Positions 1 through 8,365 of a stretch of 64,000 nucleotides of DNA are shown in pieces; within the stretch, counting starts at the first letter, position 1, and the number at the start of each line of letters is the position of its first letter. Below the pieces are notes generated by a model. That model was given only the letters and a program-made list of their open reading frames with translations. It did not search any database and was not told the origin of the DNA. The translations under genes were made by a program, and so were the position numbers. Origin of the DNA: Chryseobacterium indologenes (GTDB lineage Bacteria > Bacteroidota > Bacteroidia > Flavobacteriales > Weeksellaceae); the NCBI GenBank assembly GCA_016025055.1, contig CP065590.1, forward strand, positions 4,856,727 to 4,920,726, given 5' to 3'.

Positions 1-1
1 T

Positions 2-1192
2 TTTATTTGTTATCCCCCGTTTTTCGGACATATCAGCCCTACATTAAGTGTTGGGGTAAGCCTTATTGCCCGTGGCCACGAAGTAAAATGGTTCGGGATC
101 ACTCCATTATCAGACGAACACATTCCGGAAGGAGGATCTTACTATTACCCTCATGAAGATCTTATCCCCTACCAGGACGAAATACAACGCATTCTAAAAA
201 GACAAGATGACGGACCTGCCTGTTCAGGTCCCGAAGTGATGAAACTAGCCCTTGAAGAAACTTATGTTCCCTTTGCCAAAATGATGATGCCGGGATTGAG
301 CCGGTTAACAGAAAGCTGGAAGCCCGATGTTATCGTCAATGACTGCATCACCTTCGGGGGCGCTTTATTTGCTCATAAACACAACATCCCTTGTGTAACG
401 ACGACTCCGGTACCACCGGATGTGATGGGAGATACGGAAAAAAGTGCTCCCAAGATCTGGGAATGGCAGCAGAACCTGATCAAAAACCTGCAAAAAGAAG
501 TAGGAATTGAGGATGACGGTATTTTCATTCATTCCCATAAGCTGAATATGGTATTTACTTCTCAGGCATTTGCCGGATTTGAGACTGTTCCTTCCCATAT
601 GAAATTTGTAGGTCCGGTAAAAGGACGTCCGAATCATGCTCCGTTTGAATGGGAGCGTTTGCACGCTGCTACCACTCCGAAGATCTTTGTATCGTTAGGA
701 ACATTACTGGTAGATATCCGAAAAGCATTCTTCGAGAAGGTAATTGCCGCTTTTGCAGACCAGCCGGTGACTGTGGTAGCTGCTACTCCACCGGATATTT
801 TTGAGGAATGGCCGGAAAACTTTATTGTCAACAGCTTTGTTCCTCAGTCTGAATTAATGCCTCATATGGATATGGTCATCTGCCATGGCGGCTTCAATAC
901 CGTTAACGATACGTTCCGCAACGGGCTGCCGATGCTGATTACCCCTATCGCTTATGACCACTTCCATATTGCCAAATTAATTGAGCAGGCAGGTTGTGGA
1001 ATCAGCATCCGTTACAAACGTCTTCGTGTAGAAGCGCTTCGTGAAACTGTTTTTGAATTATTGGAAAACCCTCAGTACAGAGCAGCTGCCAAAGAGGTTC
1101 AGAACACATTCCACACGGCGGGTGGTAATGATAAAGCGGTAGAATTATTAGAAAATTTTGTACAACAAGAATCCACATTAGTTTCGGTATAA
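2..1192 (+). CDS. GT-B glycosyltransferase, UGT/MGT-like (5' end outside the window)
   Basis: The frame is open from base 2, so the start lies upstream of the window. The N-terminal part reads GHISPTLSVGVSLIARGHEV, the first Rossmann segment of a GT-B transferase. The C-terminal half has the nucleotide-sugar site ICHGGFNTVNDTF...GLPMLITP, matching the UDP-glycosyltransferase HGG signature. The family moves a sugar from an NDP-sugar to a lipid or natural-product acceptor in the cytosol; the acceptor here cannot be read from the sequence. An internal ATG at 236 gives a shorter frame but would remove the N-terminal fold, so it is not the start. The next gene follows after 8 bp and is probably co-transcribed. 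Neighbouring acyltransferase-like genes suggest an acylated glycoside or glycolipid (inference). Confidence 0.85.
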   Translation, partial: FICYPPFFGHISPTLSVGVSLIARGHEVKWFGITPLSDEHIPEGGSYYYPHEDLIPYQDEIQRILKRQDDGPACSGPEVMKLALEETYVPFAKMMMPGLSRLTESWKPDVIVNDCITFGGALFAHKHNIPCVTTTPVPPDVMGDTEKSAPKIWEWQQNLIKNLQKEVGIEDDGIFIHSHKLNMVFTSQAFAGFETVPSHMKFVGPVKGRPNHAPFEWERLHAATTPKIFVSLGTLLVDIRKAFFEKVIAAFADQPVTVVAATPPDIFEEWPENFIVNSFVPQSELMPHMDMVICHGGFNTVNDTFRNGLPMLITPIAYDHFHIAKLIEQAGCGISIRYKRLRVEALRETVFELLENPQYRAAAKEVQNTFHTAGGNDKAVELLENFVQQESTLVSV

Positions 1193-1200
1193 GTTTATAT

Positions 1201-2472
1201 ATGAAAAGACGACTGTTATTTGGCGAACGCATGCTTTTGGGAGATGGCACAGAACCTTTTAATGCGGTGATCCCCTTCAGGCTGAGAGGTACCTTCAATT
1301 TGGAAGATATCAAGAGGGCTTTGGCCCGTATCCAACAGAAACACCCATGGCTCAGGGCACTTATTGCTCATGATGAAAAAAACGTTCCCTGGTTTGATGT
1401 ACCCGAATCCTCCATATCCATCCCTGTAAGAATCCTTGCCCGTCAACATGAAAATCAGTGGCAGGATGAGTCAAAAAGGGAATGGTGCACTCCATTTAAC
1501 TATGAAAAACTTCCTTTGATCCGTTTTGTATGGATCAAGGGGGAAGACGTTTCCGATATGCTGTTTGCGTTCCACCATTGTTTATGCGATGGTGGTTCTG
1601 CTATGGCTTTCCTGTATGAATTCCTGCAGGTATTAGACAATCCTTCTGCTGATATCGGCATTGAAAAACCTATTCTGGGTATTCAAGATGTGGTTCCGGC
1701 CAACATTCTCAACAGCAGGAGACAAAAACTGAAAGCCCGGTTTATCGGCCGCCTTGCCGCCACGGTGATCAAATACATTCCTGTGGGTAAAAAAGCCGTT
1801 GACAGGCAAAACGATTACCTGATGCACTGGAAATTCGATGAAAGGGAAAGCCAGGAAGTGATTGCTTACTGCAAATCCAATCAGATTACGGTTAATACCT
1901 TTTTATCCGTGGCGATCCTTCAGGCATTTAAAAAAGTAAAAGGTACCGCTGCTTTTAATAAAGTTTCGTGTCCTGTAGATATCCGCCGATTTGCCACCCA
2001 GATTAAGAATGATCATATTTTCGCTTTTGGGCTGATGATCGTTGTTTCTGCGAATGATAAAATCGGTTTCCTGGAAAATGTGCGTTCCATGCAGGAATCG
2101 GTAGAACGTAAAACCTCCAGACTTGATCCTTACACCACCATGATGGTGATGGAATCGGGACATGATGCACTGAACAGCTTTACGAGACTGCTAAAGAACG
2201 GAAAATCATCCAACGACTGTATGTTTTCCAATCTGGGGCGTATCCAGATACCGCATCAGTACAAAGAATTTACGGTGGATACCATCTTCAGTCCTTCTGT
2301 GATTGGTCCGCTGGGGAATACGACTACGCTTGTTGTTTCCACCTATCGTGGCGAGATGGATTTTTCCTTTGTCGGAAGTGAAGGTTACTTACCTCACGCT
2401 GAAGCATTGGCAATCCGCGATGAGATTATAAAAACGGTTCATCAGCAAATCGAAAATCTAGTGGTATCATGA
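1201..2472 (+). CDS. condensation-domain / acyltransferase-like protein (HHxxxDG)
   Basis: This 423-residue protein carries HHCLCDGG at residues 125-132. That is the HHxxxDG active-site motif of the chloramphenicol acetyltransferase / NRPS-condensation superfamily, which includes PapA-type acyltransferases and alcohol acetyltransferases; the second His is the general base in the family. The C-terminal part has NLGRI, typical of the second lobe. There are no carrier-protein or adenylation domains, so it is a stand-alone acyl transferase rather than an NRPS module. Its stop overlaps the next start (ATGA), and the next gene is a paralogue, which suggests two sequential or heterodimeric acylation steps on the product of the upstream glycosyltransferase (inference). 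Confidence 0.75.
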   Translation: MKRRLLFGERMLLGDGTEPFNAVIPFRLRGTFNLEDIKRALARIQQKHPWLRALIAHDEKNVPWFDVPESSISIPVRILARQHENQWQDESKREWCTPFNYEKLPLIRFVWIKGEDVSDMLFAFHHCLCDGGSAMAFLYEFLQVLDNPSADIGIEKPILGIQDVVPANILNSRRQKLKARFIGRLAATVIKYIPVGKKAVDRQNDYLMHWKFDERESQEVIAYCKSNQITVNTFLSVAILQAFKKVKGTAAFNKVSCPVDIRRFATQIKNDHIFAFGLMIVVSANDKIGFLENVRSMQESVERKTSRLDPYTTMMVMESGHDALNSFTRLLKNGKSSNDCMFSNLGRIQIPHQYKEFTVDTIFSPSVIGPLGNTTTLVVSTYRGEMDFSFVGSEGYLPHAEALAIRDEIIKTVHQQIENLVVS

Positions 2473-3721
2473 TGAAAAGAAGATTAATGATGGTGGAAAG
2501 AATCATGTATGTAGATTCTAAAACGCCTTTAAATGTTATATTTACAGCCCGCATTTCGGGACAGCTTCCGGAGGAAAATTTCAGGCTGGCATTAGATAAA
2601 ATTCAGCAGAAACATGCCTTACTAAGGGTATCTATTGATGAGAAAACCGGGCAATATCCTTTTTTATCGAACAACAGGACATCAGTTCCATCCCGGTCCG
2701 TATCACACAACGGGAAACGGAAAGTGACTGGCTGTATGAATCGGAAACGGAATGGTTCCGTTTGTTTGATGATGATAAAAAGCCTTTGGCCCGACTGGTA
2801 TGGGTTAAAGGGAAAGAAACTTCTGAAATCCTTTGGGTGATGCCGCACTGTATTTCGGACGGAACAACGGGTGTAACCCTGATGCGGGAACTTCTCCAGC
2901 TGCTGGATAATCCTGATGCTGAACTGCTTCCCTATGAACCGTTTGAATCGGCAGATGATTTTCTGCCTTCGGATTTTAATGCGCGTACCAGAAAATTCAA
3001 AGCCCGACTTTACCTGTTGTTTGCCCGTTTTTTCTTTATGCTGCAATCGAAAAGCAAAAAAAGAAACCTCGGGAAAAACTACGCCCTTCACCGCAAGCTG
3101 GATCCTCAAACTACCGCGCAGATTACCGAAAAATGTAAGGCCAACGGAATTTCCGTCCATGCCTTGCTGTGTGCTGCCTTTATGCAGGCCTTCCGTGATG
3201 TACAGGGTGAAAAAGCGAAAGGAAAAGTGATCAGCCCGGTAGATGTGCGCCACTTTATCCCTGAGATCAAGCAGGATCATTTGTTTGCGTTTGCGCCGAC
3301 TGTGGAATTGTCTATTAAGAAAGGAAATCACAGTGTGATGGACAACGCCAAAGAAATTAAGAAAGATCTTTTTGAAAAGATCAATAAAATGGAAGCCCGT
3401 GAGCTTCTATGGATGGGTGAACAGATGCACCCGATCGTAGAACGCATGATTTCCCTGTTGAAATCAAGTAACGGCGGACATGATGTGACTTTATCCAATA
3501 TGGGTAAAATCGATATCCGAGGCAACTATCAGCATTTTAAACTCGAGACGATTATCAGTCCCACAGTTGCATTCCCATGGCTGAACTCCAACACTCTTGT
3601 GACCAGCACTTACAACCGACAAATGGATTTCACCTTTATGTCCAATGAACACTTCCTTTCGAAAGAGGAAGCTATGAAAATAAAAGATAAAGCCCTTGAG
3701 CTCTTGACCACCTCTGTATGA
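2469..3721 (+). CDS. second condensation-domain / acyltransferase-like protein (frame broken by a 1-nt indel)
   Basis: This is a paralogue of the upstream protein. The first 65 residues (KRRLMMVERIMYVDS..., KIQQKHALLRVSI) lie in one frame. The rest, from SIPVRITQRE to the C terminus, lies in the next frame. The break coincides with a run of six T at 2660-2665; a seventh T restores 418 codons and aligns with the paralogue throughout. The active-site motif is PHCISDG, so the first His of HHxxxDG is replaced while the second, catalytic one is kept. NMGKI marks the second lobe. The last codons overlap the next gene (ATGA). The frameshift is probably an assembly error, since similar events occur across the window; true inactivation cannot be excluded. 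Confidence 0.7.
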
Positions 3722-4266
3722 AACTGAAATTTAAGCCGAAGCCGCCCAAAAAACTCAAGAAAACCACCCTCAGACGCTTTTTATTAAAGCGGATGATCTA
3801 CTATGTCCTTCCGAATGTATTCTTTAACTTTATTATTGCGTATGCCAGTTTTAAAGAATTGGGCTACACCCATTTTTTCTCAGGAGAACAAAACCTGGCT
3901 CGTCTTACTTTACCGATGGCCATCTTCCTTCCCGTTGTTCTCACCATTGACATTATCAAAAGAGTCACAGACGCGGCCGGACAAGGCGCCATCGAGTTCA
4001 CGGTAGATGAGCAGCTGAATATTAAAAAACTAATGACCAAGCTGAGTATTCTGCATGGTTTGATTACAGGATCTCTTGTTCTTTCTCTATTGTTTTTTGC
4101 TCAGTATAATTTCTCAAAGGAGTATAAACTGGATGCTACGGCAATGGCCGTGGTGGTCGGGATGCTGGCTGGGATTTTGTCTGTGGTGTTTGTGTATCTG
4201 CCGGTGTGGAGATTGAGGAGGTGGATGTGTAGGAGAGCAATTACAACTGTTTTAGATATTAACTAA
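3718..4266 (+). CDS. integral membrane protein, unknown function
   Basis: The 182-residue product starts with a very basic N terminus (KLKFKPKPPKKLKKTTLRR) followed by four hydrophobic stretches, near residues 27-45, 60-80, 108-130 and 143-165. It is therefore probably a four-helix inner-membrane protein with its N terminus inside. No enzymatic motif was recognised. It overlaps the preceding acyltransferase-like gene by 4 bp, so it belongs to the same operon and may anchor or export its product (inference). A strong hairpin follows the stop and closes the operon. Confidence 0.6.
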   Translation: MKLKFKPKPPKKLKKTTLRRFLLKRMIYYVLPNVFFNFIIAYASFKELGYTHFFSGEQNLARLTLPMAIFLPVVLTIDIIKRVTDAAGQGAIEFTVDEQLNIKKLMTKLSILHGLITGSLVLSLLFFAQYNFSKEYKLDATAMAVVVGMLAGILSVVFVYLPVWRLRRWMCRRAITTVLDIN

Positions 4267-4289
4267 TAACAATGTTCTATTATACCATA

Positions 4290-4321
4290 AAACCTGAGTG
4301 TTAAGCATTCAGGTTTTTGTT
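4290..4321 (+). terminator. intrinsic terminator of the glycosyltransferase/acyltransferase operon
   Basis: The arms AAACCTGAGTG and CATTCAGGTTT are separated by 5 nt and followed by a T-rich tract. Confidence 0.75.
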
Positions 4322-4424
4322 TTTATAATAATATCAATTTACGGGTTTCCGTATAAATTCCTGTACCATTTTTCATTTTTTTACACTTTAAATAAATGAA
4401 AAAATATAGAAATCCTAAATAATT

Positions 4425-6662
4425 ATGATTAATTCAATTACACTGAAAGCTATTGCTACTTATGATCCTTTAGATGGAGCTATAATTGATAATTTAAAGA
4501 GAGTAAATTTTTTATATGGAACTAATGGTTGCGGAAAAACAACCTTATCAAATTTTTTACAAGAGCCAGACAACACCAAATTTATTAATTGTAAAATTTC
4601 TTGGAGAGATAATCAAAAAATTAAAACTCTAGTATATAATAAAACTTTCCGAGAACACAATTTTGGAAAAGGTAAAATAAATGGAATATTTACTTTAGGA
4701 CAGGCAACTACTGATGAAATAAAAGTAATAGAAGAAAAAACAGAACAATTAAAAAAGCTAAAAGAAGACGGTACAAAAATATATGAAACTCTAAATAGTC
4801 AAACTGGAAAAAAAATAAAAATTGAAAAAGAATTCACTGATTATTGTTGGAAAAAAATATACAAGAAGTATGAAAGAAACTTCAAAGGAGCTTTTGTTGG
4901 CTCAATGAAGTCGGGAGAATTATTTAAGGAAAGAGTATTAAAAGAGTTTTCAAATAACAAAGCCAAGTTGGAAAATATAGAATTGTTAACGGAGAAAGCA
5001 AATACCATATTTGGAGACACTCCACAAACAATCCTACCAATAAAGAATTCTAACTATACTAATATTTTATCTATAGAAAACAACTCTATATGGACTAAAA
5101 TAATTGTAGGAAAAGCAAATGTTGATATTGCTGCACTAATTCAGAAGTTGAACATTAATGATTGGGTAAATGAAGGAAGAAATTATATACAAAAAGATGA
5201 ACAGTGTCCTTTTTGTCAACAACCAACAATTACAGAAACGTTTAAAATTCAATTAGAAAGTTTTTTCGATGACACTTATCTAAATGATTTAAAGAAAATA
5301 AAAGAGTTGAAACAAGAATATAATATCAATAATCAAAATATTATTAATGAATTAAATACTATTGAAATAGATCATAAAAATTTAAAAACCTCAAAACTAG
5401 ATATAAATAAATTTTCTGCATATCTCAAAACATTAATAAGCCAGAATACAACAAATAACGAGCTTTTAAATAATAAAATCAAAGAACCAAGTCGAAAAAT
5501 AGAACTTATTTCACTAAAAGAGCAATTAGATTTAATAAAAGAATTAATTGATAATGCAAATACCGAAATCCAAAAGCATAATAAAATTGTAGAAAATTAT
5601 AATTCTGAAAAAGATAATTTAATTCAAGAAATATGGAAATATTTGATTGAAGAATCTATAGATGATTTGATAAAATATAATTCAGACATTAATGGAATAG
5701 ATAAAGGTATACTGGCTCTACAAACAAAACTAGATTCCAAACTAGGTGAATACAACACATTAAAAAATGAAATTATTGATCTAAGTAAAAATGTTACTAG
5801 CATTAAACCCACAGTTGATGAAATAAATAGACTTTTAAAGGCTTATGGATTTTTAAATTTTAAAATTGTACCAGCAACTGAAGATGGCTTTTATCAAATA
5901 CAAAGAGAAAATGGTGAAATAGCAGAAACCACATTAAGCGAGGGTGAAATAACCTTTCTTACTTTTCTATATTACCTACAACTTGCCAAAGGTGGACATA
6001 ATGAAAATACAATCAATGATGAGCGTATTTTGGTAATCGATGATCCAATATCAAGCCTAGACAGCAACATTTTATTTGTAGTTAGCAGCTTAATTAAAGA
6101 AATATTAAAAGAAGTAAGGAATGGTATTGGAAATATAAAACAAGTTATTATTTTAACACATAATATTTACTTTCATAAGGAGGCATCATTTGAAGGAATT
6201 AATAGAGGCAAAGGAGAGAAAAATCAATATTACATCTTAAGAAAAATTAATTCTATCACTAAAGTTTATTCGTACTCAGATATAAACCCAATTACTTCAT
6301 CATATGAACTTTTATGGAATGAAATAAAGGATTATCAAAAAAATTCAGGTATTACCGTTCAAAATGCAATGAGAAGGGTTATAGAAAATTACTTTAGTAT
6401 TTTAGGGAATAAAAGAGATGAAACTCTATTGTCAAAATTTTTTAATCCCCAAGAAAAGGAAATTTTTAGATCGTTGTTAAGTTGGATTAATGAAGGATCA
6501 CATACTTTACCAGATGATTTATACGTTGAGCTACCTGATCAATCGATAGAAACATATTTGAAAGTATTTAAAGAAATATTTATTCATACACATAATATAG
6601 GGCATTATAATATGATGATGGGGGTTGAAGAGCAACAAGCAATATTGGTAGATAAGGATTAG
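4425..6662 (+). CDS. RloC/PrrC-like ATPase, candidate tRNA anticodon nuclease
   Basis: The 745-residue protein is an ABC/SMC-type (AAA_13) ATPase. It has a Walker A GTNGCGKT at residues 32-39, a long coiled-coil middle, a CPFC pair at 261-264 like an RloC zinc hook, an LSEGE signature at 504-508, Walker B/D-loop DDPISSLD from 539 and a switch His at 579. The C-terminal domain has R650-x3-E654 (MRRVIENYF) and a later His693 (NEGSHT). This resembles the Arg-Glu-His triad of the PrrC/RloC anticodon nucleases, which cut tRNA in phage-infected cells. It stands alone, with no hsd genes beside it, as RloC usually does. The gene is markedly AT-rich relative to the operon upstream, which suggests transfer. 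The nuclease assignment is inferred from motif order and needs alignment. Confidence 0.7.
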   Translation: MINSITLKAIATYDPLDGAIIDNLKRVNFLYGTNGCGKTTLSNFLQEPDNTKFINCKISWRDNQKIKTLVYNKTFREHNFGKGKINGIFTLGQATTDEIKVIEEKTEQLKKLKEDGTKIYETLNSQTGKKIKIEKEFTDYCWKKIYKKYERNFKGAFVGSMKSGELFKERVLKEFSNNKAKLENIELLTEKANTIFGDTPQTILPIKNSNYTNILSIENNSIWTKIIVGKANVDIAALIQKLNINDWVNEGRNYIQKDEQCPFCQQPTITETFKIQLESFFDDTYLNDLKKIKELKQEYNINNQNIINELNTIEIDHKNLKTSKLDINKFSAYLKTLISQNTTNNELLNNKIKEPSRKIELISLKEQLDLIKELIDNANTEIQKHNKIVENYNSEKDNLIQEIWKYLIEESIDDLIKYNSDINGIDKGILALQTKLDSKLGEYNTLKNEIIDLSKNVTSIKPTVDEINRLLKAYGFLNFKIVPATEDGFYQIQRENGEIAETTLSEGEITFLTFLYYLQLAKGGHNENTINDERILVIDDPISSLDSNILFVVSSLIKEILKEVRNGIGNIKQVIILTHNIYFHKEASFEGINRGKGEKNQYYILRKINSITKVYSYSDINPITSSYELLWNEIKDYQKNSGITVQNAMRRVIENYFSILGNKRDETLLSKFFNPQEKEIFRSLLSWINEGSHTLPDDLYVELPDQSIETYLKVFKEIFIHTHNIGHYNMMMGVEEQQAILVDKD

Positions 6663-6740
6663 ATTAACTTATTCTAAAAGAAACTTTACAAATAAAAATT
6701 AATTAGATAATATGTAGCATAATAATTAAATGACCTCCAA

Positions 6741-6779
6741 AAAAATAAGAGACTAACTTTTTTAGTCTCTTTATTTTTA
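6741..6779. terminator. bidirectional terminator between convergent genes
   Basis: The hairpin TAAGAGACTA / TAGTCTCTTTA has A and T runs on both sides. It lies between the RloC-like gene and the convergent XRE gene. Confidence 0.8.
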
Positions 6780-6787
6780 TAATGTAA

Positions 6788-7198
6788 TTATCCCTTCTCA
6801 ATCAACCTCTCCAGCCTCACCATCATCTCATCCTTCTCCTTCAGCATCCTTTCATAAAGAGCAATTTTCTCATCATGCAACTGAACTATTTTTTCAATAG
6901 GATGAAAATTAATTGTTCCATAATTGAATGAGTTACTGAAAGCGTGTTCCCCAAAAGTATTAGAAATAATATTCACCGCCTGCTCCTCATCAAAATTCCG
7001 AAACGCTTCCACCGGAATTTTCAATACTTCAGAAATTCTTTTCAGTAAAGGGTCTTCAATAATTTCTTTCTGTTCCAGCAGAGAAACTTTCTTCTGGTTC
7101 CAGTCGTCCCCAAGGTCAAGAGCCAATGCTTCCTGCTTGATGCCCAGCATTTCCCTGAATCGTTTTACATTGCGTCCCTGATGTATTTTATGTTCCAT
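6788..7198 (-). CDS. XRE-family helix-turn-helix regulator
   Basis: The N-terminal 60 residues contain a Cro/CI-type HTH (VKRFREMLGIKQEALALDLGDDWNQKKVSLLEQKE), so the 136-residue protein should bind DNA. Residues 95-135 (EKIVQLHDEKIALYERMLKEKDEMMVRLERLIEK) form a heptad-like coiled coil, probably for dimerisation. It converges on the RloC-like gene, separated by a shared terminator. It may regulate neighbouring conflict genes, but no operator was identified. Function beyond DNA binding is unknown. Confidence 0.8.
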   Translation of the reverse strand: MEHKIHQGRNVKRFREMLGIKQEALALDLGDDWNQKKVSLLEQKEIIEDPLLKRISEVLKIPVEAFRNFDEEQAVNIISNTFGEHAFSNSFNYGTINFHPIEKIVQLHDEKIALYERMLKEKDEMMVRLERLIEKG

Positions 7199-7448
7199 GA
7201 TAAATCAACATTTATGAGGTTTAAATATAGAAAAATATTTAGAAAAGTGATCTCTAAAAAACGGCATAATTAAGATTTATATTCCTTTTATTGCCTGCAT
7301 TCACGCTATCTTCTTCATTTTCCATTTTATATAATCTTTTTTTCACTAGAAACTCAAAAAAAACAAACCTCATCACCCAATTTTCACAATCTGCTTAATG
7401 CTCCCTAAAAAAGTGATAATGTTCTCATTTTTCAAATCTAATACTCAT

Positions 7449-7456
7449 TATATTTG
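7449..7456 (+). promoter_or_regulatory. possible Bacteroidetes -7 box (TAnnTTTG)
   Basis: TATATTTG lies 27 bp before the ATG at 7484 and fits the Bacteroidetes -7 consensus. No clear -33 TTG was found at the usual spacing, so this is tentative. Confidence 0.35.
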
Positions 7457-7483
7457 GAAATATCAACCAAAAAAACACATTTT

Positions 7484-7984
7484 ATGGCACTAGACAATTT
7501 AATCAGCCTAAGTTTTTCTAAAAGTGATTTAGAAATTATTGACAAGGCTATTCAGGACATCCAGACTGTCCTTGTAGGAAAAACCATCAACCTTACTCCA
7601 GACCAGAGACAACAGTACGGGAGAATTGCAGAGCAGAACAAGCTTTTCGTAAACAAAGCCAAAAGCTATATGGAGCAGTACGCACAGCATGTTCCGGGAT
7701 TTCTGGACAAAGCAGAATTCGACAGGGATTATATCGCCAGAGAGCAGGTAGAACAACGGTTACAACTATTAGATTCCATCACAGAGCAGCTGTCTGATAC
7801 CAAAGTATTATTAGATCATGACAACTACCACAATGCCATCAGTTTTTACAGAAATATCAGATTTCTTTCTGAAGAAAATGTTCCGGGAACCAATGTTGTC
7901 TATGAAGATATGAAACAGTTTTTTATAATTCCACAGCAACCTCAATCCCCTCCTCCACCAGCCTCTAATAATGATAATCCCTAA
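7484..7984 (+). CDS. hypothetical protein, helical, proline-rich tail
   Basis: The start is taken at the ATG giving MALDNLISLSFSKSDL; an upstream TTG in frame (7454) overlaps the candidate -7 box and is less likely. The 166-residue product has no signal peptide or membrane segment. It looks largely alpha-helical, with the sequence LTPDQRQQYGRIAEQNK in the middle and a short C-terminal tail rich in Pro and Gln (PQQPQSPPPPAS). I do not recognise a domain. It is followed by a strong terminator and seems to be monocistronic. Confidence 0.6.
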   Translation: MALDNLISLSFSKSDLEIIDKAIQDIQTVLVGKTINLTPDQRQQYGRIAEQNKLFVNKAKSYMEQYAQHVPGFLDKAEFDRDYIAREQVEQRLQLLDSITEQLSDTKVLLDHDNYHNAISFYRNIRFLSEENVPGTNVVYEDMKQFFIIPQQPQSPPPPASNNDNP

Positions 7985-8013
7985 GCATAATACTGAAATA
8001 ACAGTTATATTAC

Positions 8014-8038
8014 AAAGCACGTTTTCGCGTGCTTTTTT
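8014..8038 (+). terminator. intrinsic terminator
   Basis: The stem AAAGCACG / CGTGCTTT with a TTTTC... loop is followed by a T run. It lies 30 bp after the stop at 7984. Confidence 0.8.
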
Positions 8039-8050
8039 CATGAAATTCCC

Positions 8051-8160
8051 CCTATAGCCCATCCATAAGTCCATCTAAGTATTTGCACAAGGGCCTACAG
8101 CCACTTAAACAACGGTCTACAGCCCTTTCACAAGTCCCAACAGCCGGTTATGCAACCCGA
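8051..8160. repeat. degenerate 22-bp tandem repeats
   Basis: About five diverged units recur with a period of 21-22 bp. Three clear copies begin CTATAGCC (8052), CTACAGCC (8095) and CTACAGCC (8117); a weaker one is CAACAGCC (8138). Most units end with CAAG or CAAC. There are no unique spacers, so it is not a CRISPR. No reading frame is supported. See the finding on the structured region. Confidence 0.5.
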
Positions 8161-8280
8161 GATACCCCCCTTAGGTAAGGGGGTATCGCCACTTCCCCAA
8201 GGGGCTAAAGACTCTTCCAAAGTGCCTAGAGATGGGTATTGAAATACCTGGAGACCCTTTGGAAGGGGCTACGCCTCTTT
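8161..8280. other. intergenic region with nested hairpins
   Basis: There are three inverted repeats. GATACCCCC / GGGGGTATC spans 8161-8186, CTTCCCCAAGGGG lies just after it, and CTTCCAAAG / CTTTGGAAG spans about 8214-8265 enclosing GGTATTGAAATACC. No coding frame crosses the region. It could be a structured RNA, a cruciform or a decayed mobile repeat. Confidence 0.5.
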
Positions 8281-8365
8281 TAATAGCTGTTTTTTATCAG
8301 ATTTTACGCTTTCCCGTAATTATGAATTGATATTTTTTCTTATCATTGCCGTTATAACAATAACT

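Noticed and set aside
8051..8160. Possible CRISPR array
   Set aside because: The units are strongly diverged, touch without unique spacers, and no cas gene is present.
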